From Enterococcus_D entomosocium (GTDB lineage: Bacteria > Bacillota > Bacilli > Lactobacillales > Enterococcaceae): a stretch of 64,000 nt of DNA. Of the stretch, positions 59,218-64,000 are shown piece by piece (within the stretch, counting starts at the first letter, position 1; every line of letters starts with the position of its first letter). Under the pieces are notes generated by a model. That model did no database searches. It had not been told where the DNA came from and worked only from the letters and a program-made list of their open reading frames with translations. The stretch lies in NCBI RefSeq assembly GCF_030441895.1, contig NZ_JARJAS010000019.1, one strand, 5' to 3'. The position numbers and the translations under genes were made by a program.

Positions 59218-61866
59218 TTAAATATTTTTTCTCGAACGAAGCCATTTATCGAACTCCGTCACGAGTAAGACGACCATCCCAGAAGCTGCTGAGATGACCC
59301 AGCCGATCAAGGACATGTCCTCCGTATGAAAGGCGCTTTGCATAAATGGAACATAGGTCAATAACAGTTGCAGAACCAGCATTACACCAATGATCACGAA
59401 CGCTTTTGGATTGGTGAAGGAAGCTTTAGAAAACGCTGGTGCACTGGTACGGATGTTGAACAAATAGAAAATCTTACTCAAGACCACGATATTGACCATC
59501 ATGGTACTGGCAACGGCTTCGCTGACGCCTTGCAGCAAGAGCCAGTCATGAGCGATCAAACTGATGACTGCCATCAAGATCGACACATACGCCATCTGCC
59601 AAATATCGTGACGATTCAACAATTTATTGCCTGTCTTTCGCGGCTTGCGGCTCATGATCCCAGACTCTGCTGGTTCAAAGATAAACGCAAACTGGATCGT
59701 AATAGCAGAAACCATGTTGATCCACAGCAGTTGTGTCGCCTGCAGCGGCAATTCTTTTTGCATCATGATCGTAAAGGCAATGATCAGCCCTTCGGCAAAA
59801 GATGTCGGCAACAGAAACAGAATGCTCTTTTTGATGTTGTCATAGATCCTGCGTCCTTCGCGAATCGCTAAGGACATGGTACCGAAATTGTCATCGGTCA
59901 AGATCATATCAGCAGAATCTTTGGCTACATCCGTGCCGCTGATCCCCATCGCTACACCGATATCCGCCCGCTTCAACGCCGGGGCATCGTTAACGCCGTC
60001 CCCTGTCATCGCCGTGACTTTGCCTTTGGCTTGTAGCGCTTTGATAATGTCCAATTTATTTTTCGGCGTGGTTCGTGCAAAGACTTGATTCGTCAAGGCA
60101 GCATCTTGAAATTCAGCTTCACTCATCTGATCCAACTCGGCACCTGTCACGACGTGAATCTCATCCGCTAAGCCAAGCTTTTCCCCAATCGCTTTGGCGG
60201 TCAGAGGGTGATCCCCAGTAATCATTTTCACTTGAACACCGGCTTGGTTCATTTCCTTCAGGGAGGCAATCACTTCTTCTCGCGGCGGATCGATGATCCC
60301 GGCGATCCCTAGTAATTGTAGCCCTTGCTCAAAAATCGTTTCATCAATGTGATCAATCGAAACTTTCTGATAGCCCACCGCTACCACTCGTTTGCCTTCT
60401 GCCGACAAGCGGCGAACATGACCTGTCCAATAGGCTTCATTAGAAGGTGCCGCTTGTTTTTGCACCATTTCAAACAATTTATCTGGGGAGCCTTTAACAA
60501 ATAGCAAGCGTTCCCCCGCAGGGTTTGCCACTAGTTTCGCCATGTAGCGGTTGTCCGAATCAAAGGGCAGCATATCCAGCTCTTGGTAAGCAGGTGCTTG
60601 CGGATAGGCAAATTGCTTATGATACAGCGTCAAAAAGGAGCCGTCTGTTGGTTCCCCATTGATCGTCCAGTGATTTCCTTCTGGCACCAATACCGTATCG
60701 TTGGCTTCGTAGCCAGCTTCCAAAAACAACTGCAAGATGTCTTGCGTGCGAACGTCCTCCTGCTTTGGACGAATCACGCCCACCGGCGCATAGCCGTCAC
60801 CCGTCACTTCATATTCCTGCTCAGCCAATACGATGTCTTTGACCGTCATTTCATTTTTGGTCAGGGTACCGGTCTTATCCGTCGCGATCACATCCACTGA
60901 GCCTAGCGTTTCAACCGCCGGCAGTGTTTTGATGATGGTGTGCTTGTTTTTTGCCATGTCGCTGACACCCATCGCCAAAACCACCGATGTCGTTGCTGGC
61001 AATCCTTCTGGGATCGAGCCGACGATCATGGTGACGACGGCTAAGGACAAGACAGAGATCGCGTAGGTTTGCTGGAACAAACTGACGATAAACAGCAAGA
61101 CCGCCACGCCCATGATCACATAGGTGATGCCTTTCCCCAGCCCATCGATTTCTTTCATCAACGGCGTTTTTCGTTCTTCCGTTTGATTGACTTCTGTGGA
61201 GATTTTCCCGATCTCAGTCGTGGCGCCGGTAGCGATCACGATTCCTTTCCCGCTTCCTGACGTCACGGAAGTCGAAGCAAACGCCAAATTCCGTTGTTCT
61301 GCTAATGGGGTTGCTTCATCCACTAAGGCATCTGTTATTTTTTCCACCGAATCGGCTTCACCAGTCAAGGCGGATTCTTGGATACGCAAGTTGTCGGCTT
61401 CGATGATCCGCAGATCCGCAGGCACATTGTCACCGGCTTCTAAGAATACAACATCCCCCGGAACGACTTCGGCAGCTGGAATGTCTTGCCGAATCCCATT
61501 CCGATAGACCGTGGCTTCTGCTGATAGCATCTCTTTGATCCGCTCTAACGCATCGGAAGCATTTGCTTCTTGGTAATAACCGATCAACGCATTGACCAGT
61601 ACGACGATGCCAATGATCACGGCATCAGAGAAATGCCCCATCAGCAGCGTTAAGATGGCGGAGAAAATCAAAATGTAGATGATCGTGTTATGGAATTGCC
61701 GCAGCAGCAACCGCCACTTGGCGGTTTTTTTAATCGCTAATTGGTTCAATCCGTAGGTTTCTAACCGCTCGGTTACTTGCGCCTCAGTCAATCCCTGATC
61801 GATAGAGGGCACCTGATACTGTTCGATTGTTTCTGACACTGATAATTGAAACTCTTTTTTATTCAT
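59218..61866 (-). CDS. P-type cation-translocating ATPase (P2 type)
   Basis: 882-aa pump with ten predicted helices. M4 has PEGLPATTS (about 285-293), the phosphorylation site is DKTGTLT (about 332), then KGSPDKLF, TGDHPLTA, and the hinge TGDGVNDAPALKRADIG (about 600). M5 keeps the SERCA Glu equivalent (PTSFAEG), but M6 reads WINMVSAITIQFAF where calcium pumps have NxVTDG, so the M6 Asp is missing. It may therefore not be a classical Ca2+ pump despite the fold; K+, Na+ or H+ type transport is possible. ATG with AAGGAAGAAG SD. Confidence 0.9.
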   Translation of the reverse strand: MNKKEFQLSVSETIEQYQVPSIDQGLTEAQVTERLETYGLNQLAIKKTAKWRLLLRQFHNTIIYILIFSAILTLLMGHFSDAVIIGIVVLVNALIGYYQEANASDALERIKEMLSAEATVYRNGIRQDIPAAEVVPGDVVFLEAGDNVPADLRIIEADNLRIQESALTGEADSVEKITDALVDEATPLAEQRNLAFASTSVTSGSGKGIVIATGATTEIGKISTEVNQTEERKTPLMKEIDGLGKGITYVIMGVAVLLFIVSLFQQTYAISVLSLAVVTMIVGSIPEGLPATTSVVLAMGVSDMAKNKHTIIKTLPAVETLGSVDVIATDKTGTLTKNEMTVKDIVLAEQEYEVTGDGYAPVGVIRPKQEDVRTQDILQLFLEAGYEANDTVLVPEGNHWTINGEPTDGSFLTLYHKQFAYPQAPAYQELDMLPFDSDNRYMAKLVANPAGERLLFVKGSPDKLFEMVQKQAAPSNEAYWTGHVRRLSAEGKRVVAVGYQKVSIDHIDETIFEQGLQLLGIAGIIDPPREEVIASLKEMNQAGVQVKMITGDHPLTAKAIGEKLGLADEIHVVTGAELDQMSEAEFQDAALTNQVFARTTPKNKLDIIKALQAKGKVTAMTGDGVNDAPALKRADIGVAMGISGTDVAKDSADMILTDDNFGTMSLAIREGRRIYDNIKKSILFLLPTSFAEGLIIAFTIMMQKELPLQATQLLWINMVSAITIQFAFIFEPAESGIMSRKPRKTGNKLLNRHDIWQMAYVSILMAVISLIAHDWLLLQGVSEAVASTMMVNIVVLSKIFYLFNIRTSAPAFSKASFTNPKAFVIIGVMLVLQLLLTYVPFMQSAFHTEDMSLIGWVISAASGMVVLLVTEFDKWLRSRKNI

Positions 61867-61906
61867 TTATTCTTCTTCCTTTTCTTTTTTCATTGATGGA
61901 TAACGC

Positions 61907-61942
61907 AAATAAGCCCCTTATTTAGAAACTACTCCTAAATAA
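61907..61942 (-). promoter_or_regulatory. mutually exclusive hairpins in the ATPase leader
   Basis: AAATAAG / CTTATTT (61907-61923) and TTATTTAG / CTAAATAA (61918-61942) are both perfect and share the same central arm, so only one can form. They sit just before the ATPase SD. May form a switch or simply be protein-binding sites. Confidence 0.4.
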
Positions 61943-62134
61943 CGCGCTGTTGTTGGTCTCCTATTCAATTAAAAAGTAAGGCAAGTCAAAATAGTGTTTC
62001 TGCTCACCGTCACTCGAGTCGCTTGACATTCGTTTACCACCCCCTCTAAAGTTAGCAATAAGCGTAACAAACTATTTTTCCAAAGTCAAGAGTCATCGCT
62101 TTCATAGCAATGAAGGGGCATCTCAAAGTTTTAC
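61943..62134. other. spacer upstream of the P-type ATPase
   Basis: No gene seen. No confident promoter was identified; I looked for a yybP-ykoY manganese riboswitch core and did not find one. Confidence 0.4.
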
Positions 62135-62172
62135 GAAAAAAAAGCCGCACGACAACGATTCGCTGCCGTGCA
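62135..62172 (-). terminator. terminator of the NAD(P)-binding protein gene
   Basis: Minus strand stem CTGCACGGCA / TTGTCGTGCGG (imperfect) followed by eight T. Confidence 0.85.
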
Positions 62173-62211
62173 GTTCCTTCAGTACATTCTCTTCAAGCCC
62201 AAAGGCACGCC

Positions 62212-62847
62212 TTAAAGCTGATCCAGTGCCTCGCTGATCGGTGTTTCTCCTGCTTGGACTTTGATGACTTTTTGATAAGTTGCTGGACGTTCCAGCATTT
62301 CACCTAACAAGACGGCGACATCCTCGATCGGGATCGCACCAGAGGTCGTTTCACTGATCTCGATCAAACTAGATCCTGGTGTTTCTTTCAACGCACCCGG
62401 CTGCAAAATCGTATAGTCTAGTGCGGTATTGTCGATCAGCCAGCGATCAGAGAAAAATTTGGCGATCGTGTAATCCATCAATGACGCCATGCCTTCCCTT
62501 TGCCACTGTTCAGGTTCTAAGGCATAGGCTGAGCTAAGGTGGATGTAGCGCTTGATTCCTTTTGATTCAGCGGCTTGCATCACTTTGACCGCACCATACA
62601 GATCAGATTGCAGCAAGTCTTTGCCTCGGGAACCCGCCACGAAGTATACCGCTTCCGCATCTGCGAATTTGGCCGCCATCTCTTCCGGTTCCGTGTGTAA
62701 ATCAAAGAACACGGGCTTGATATTCTCCGTTTCTGTGATTTTCTCACTGCTGCGCGCACCAGCATAAACGATGTGTCCTTGTTTTTCTAGAAAGGCGATC
62801 AATTTTTGGCCCACCCGTCCGGTAGCACCAACGACAAAAATCTTCAT
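62212..62847 (-). CDS. NAD(P)H-binding protein, atypical SDR (NmrA-like)
   Basis: 211-aa Rossmann protein starting MKIFVVGATGRVGQKLIAF; the glycine motif GATGRVGQ (about 7-14) is diagnostic. YIHLSSAYA (about 106) holds the Ser of atypical SDRs but lacks a clear YxxxK. Such proteins act as NADH-flavin reductase-like or redox sensors; the specific role is unknown. ATG at 62847 follows AGGAG. Confidence 0.88.
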   Translation of the reverse strand: MKIFVVGATGRVGQKLIAFLEKQGHIVYAGARSSEKITETENIKPVFFDLHTEPEEMAAKFADAEAVYFVAGSRGKDLLQSDLYGAVKVMQAAESKGIKRYIHLSSAYALEPEQWQREGMASLMDYTIAKFFSDRWLIDNTALDYTILQPGALKETPGSSLIEISETTSGAIPIEDVAVLLGEMLERPATYQKVIKVQAGETPISEALDQL

Positions 62848-63044
62848 TTTCTTTACTCCTCTCGACTCTTTTTCCAACTCTTGCTAGTATCATCGTAGGA
62901 CAAAAACCTAGATCCAACAACTATTCTGTTTCTAAACGAAGGAGAAAAAGGCACAGCACAAACCAATTCTTGCTATTTTTCCCCATAGAAACCCATGTTT
63001 TTAAAAAAACACCCAAAAAAAATGAAAAAAATTTTCTCAAACGA

Positions 63045-63073
63045 TTGACAAAGCCTTGACTCTTTTGTAGACT
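63045..63073 (+). promoter_or_regulatory. promoter upstream of the leader peptide and BASS gene
   Basis: TTGACA (63045-63050), 17-bp spacer, TAGACT (63068-63073). Near-consensus; the first transcribed feature is the 14-codon leader ORF. Confidence 0.82.
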
Positions 63074-63132
63074 AGGTAGAAATAATTTAAATATTTAGAA
63101 AATTCCAAATAAAGAAAAGGACGGTGGCGTAT

Positions 63133-63177
63133 ATGACCCGCACCAATGTTAGCAAACGAATTATTTTATTATTATAG
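63133..63177 (+). CDS. leader peptide MTRTNVSKRIILLL (14 aa)
   Basis: ATG preceded by AAAGGA 10 nt upstream; an in-frame GTG three codons earlier overlaps the SD. The last five sense codons are ATT ATT TTA TTA TTA (Ile-Ile-Leu-Leu-Leu) directly before TAG. Immediately after the stop begins a hairpin, then a terminator-like hairpin. Position, SD and codon run are those of an amino-acid attenuation leader. Not previously known to me. Confidence 0.55.
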   Translation: MTRTNVSKRIILLL

Positions 63178-63178
63178 C

Positions 63179-63266
63179 CGGGACTGTTTGATTTATACAT
63201 TCAAAGAGTCCCTATTCACATTGCATCCAAAAAGAAGATCAACTTCTTGAGATGGAGTGTTTTTTT
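63179..63266 (+). promoter_or_regulatory. attenuator-like tandem hairpins
   Basis: Hairpin 1: GGGACTGTTTGA / TCAAAGAGTCCC with one mismatch (63180-63211), starting 3-5 nt after the leader stop codon. Hairpin 2: CATC...AAGAAG / CTTCTT..GATG (about 63223-63255) followed after a short gap by seven T (63260-63266), a terminator shape. An explicit antiterminator pairing was not resolved by eye. Confidence 0.5.
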
Positions 63267-63447
63267 ATACCCATTTTCAAGGAAGCGGCCTTTTGCAGGC
63301 TGACACATTGATGTCAGATAGATCCGAAAACGCTCGTTGAACAACTGCTGCCGATTCCCCACGGTTATGCACTGCACTTATTCTAAAGACCCCTTCTGTT
63401 TGAACACTTGATTGGTCATGCAGAAAAAGGAAGGATGATTTTTTCTT
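63267..63447 (+). other. long untranslated region before the BASS gene
   Basis: No ORF seen. Contains a small hairpin CTGACA / TGTCAG (63300-63317). Probably part of the mRNA leader, or holds a second promoter not recognised here. Confidence 0.4.
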
Positions 63448-64000
63448 ATGAAAACCGTCAACACGATCGCTGCTTTTGTAAACAAGTATTTGATCTATAT
63501 CATGATTTTATTGATGATCGTCTCTTATTTTTTCCCGCAACCCTTCTTATGGATTCCGCCTCGTACAACGATTCTTCTGAGCATCATCATGTTTTGTATG
63601 GGGATGACTTTAAACGTTGCTGCTTTTAAAATGGTCGTCTTACAGCCTAAAGCATTCATCTTAGGAGTGCTTTTCCAGTTCACCATCAGTCCTTTGGTTG
63701 CTTACGGCTTAGCGCAGCTGTTTGGTCTTTCTTCCGGTTTGATCATCGGGTTTGTCCTACTAGGTTGCGTTTCTGGTGGAACCGCCAGCAATGTCATGAC
63801 CTTTATCGGCAAAGGCGATGTCGCCCTCACCGTTTCCATGACCACGGTATCGACCTTGTTAGCGACCGTCGTTACCCCCTTTTTGGTTTACATCTTGGCT
63901 GGTCAGTATACTGAGATCTCCTTCTGGGAAATGCTCTTGTCTGTATTGCAGATGGTGCTTTTGCCGATCATTTTAGGGGTGATCGTCCACAAACTCATTG
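63448..64000 (+). CDS. bile acid:sodium symporter family (BASS) transporter, partial
   Basis: First 184 residues of a polytopic protein that runs off the right edge. SD AAAGGAAGG precedes ATG. Helices are seen from residue 14 on (YLIYIMILLMIVSYFF). BASS family motifs include MFCMGMTLN (about 48-56) and the Gly-rich LGCVSGGTASNVMTF (about 106-120), which forms part of the sodium/substrate site. Homologues carry pantothenate/ketopantoate (PanS), pyruvate or other organic anions. The upstream Ile/Leu leader suggests a link to branched-chain amino or keto acids. Confidence 0.85.
   Translation, partial: MKTVNTIAAFVNKYLIYIMILLMIVSYFFPQPFLWIPPRTTILLSIIMFCMGMTLNVAAFKMVVLQPKAFILGVLFQFTISPLVAYGLAQLFGLSSGLIIGFVLLGCVSGGTASNVMTFIGKGDVALTVSMTTVSTLLATVVTPFLVYILAGQYTEISFWEMLLSVLQMVLLPIILGVIVHKLI

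Noticed and set aside
61867..62110. yybP-ykoY manganese riboswitch before the P-type ATPase
   Set aside because: The conserved core motifs were searched by eye on the minus strand and not found.
63178..63447. T-box riboswitch upstream of the BASS gene
   Set aside because: No AGNNNGGGTGG-type T-box sequence is present; the leader peptide arrangement fits better.

Overview
The window reads as a chromosomal segment of a low-to-mid GC lactic acid bacterium, most probably Enterococcus. The evidence is the gene order pth-mfd-MATE/MurJ-type flippase-rqcP-divIC-yabR-tilS-hpt-ftsH-hslO-dusB-lysS next to an rRNA operon promoter, a divergent L-lactate dehydrogenase, an Ldt(fm)-type L,D-transpeptidase, an arcA-arcB-arcC arginine deiminase operon with its own Crp/Fnr and ArgR regulators, and SD sequences of the AAAGGAGG type. 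The species cannot be fixed from sequence alone. Nothing in the window looks like an insertion sequence, an integrated prophage, a CRISPR array or a tRNA cluster.

Layout. 1-590: two tandem, near-consensus rRNA promoters and the rRNA leader, firing leftward out of the window, then a gene-free stretch. 590-15504 (minus): the conserved housekeeping block for tRNA charging and modification, Hsp33, FtsH, purine salvage, ribosome rescue, division and transcription-repair coupling. 15860-21384 (mostly plus): ldh, the L,D-transpeptidase, a 99-aa orphan protein behind a striking TTAATTAA palindrome, an HxlR regulator facing an aldo/keto reductase plus a VOC protein, and an SdpI-like membrane protein. 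21418-28933 (minus): two small membrane proteins, then the complete arginine deiminase operon. 29325-38261: oligopeptidase F, TspO, a family-8 glycosyltransferase, two tandem flavin reductases divergent from a MarR-ABC exporter operon, and a phage-like repressor/ImmA pair divergent from a membrane coiled-coil protein. 38331-43430: a PhnCDE-type transporter ending in a phosphodiesterase-like gene, with a divergent Crp-type regulator. 43618-46605: a LicT-controlled beta-glucoside PTS with two RAT/terminator switches. 46748-51954: RarD, a MarR-MFS efflux pair, a second dihydrouridine synthase, a LOG protein and a MazG-like protein. 52105-55194: a Fur-boxed siderophore-type ABC importer. 55440-59021: ribDEBAH under an FMN riboswitch. 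59218-64000: a P2-type cation ATPase, an NAD(P)-binding protein, and the start of a BASS-family transporter behind a leader peptide with an Ile/Leu codon run.

How it works together. The left third is constitutive core biology. The right two thirds is a set of separately regulated nutrient and stress modules, most with a readable switch: cre (arc), Fur (iron), RAT (PTS), RFN (riboflavin), MarR/HxlR palindromes (efflux and redox), and GATA-N7-TATC operators (repressor/ImmA). The best candidates for undescribed biology are the repressor/ImmA/coiled-coil membrane module at 36918-38261, the Ile/Leu leader peptide attenuator at 63045-63447, the MarR protein with a long C-terminal tail at 34207-35052, and the palindrome-controlled orphan at 18600-18962. 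All functional statements are from reading the sequence and from general family knowledge; no database search was run.
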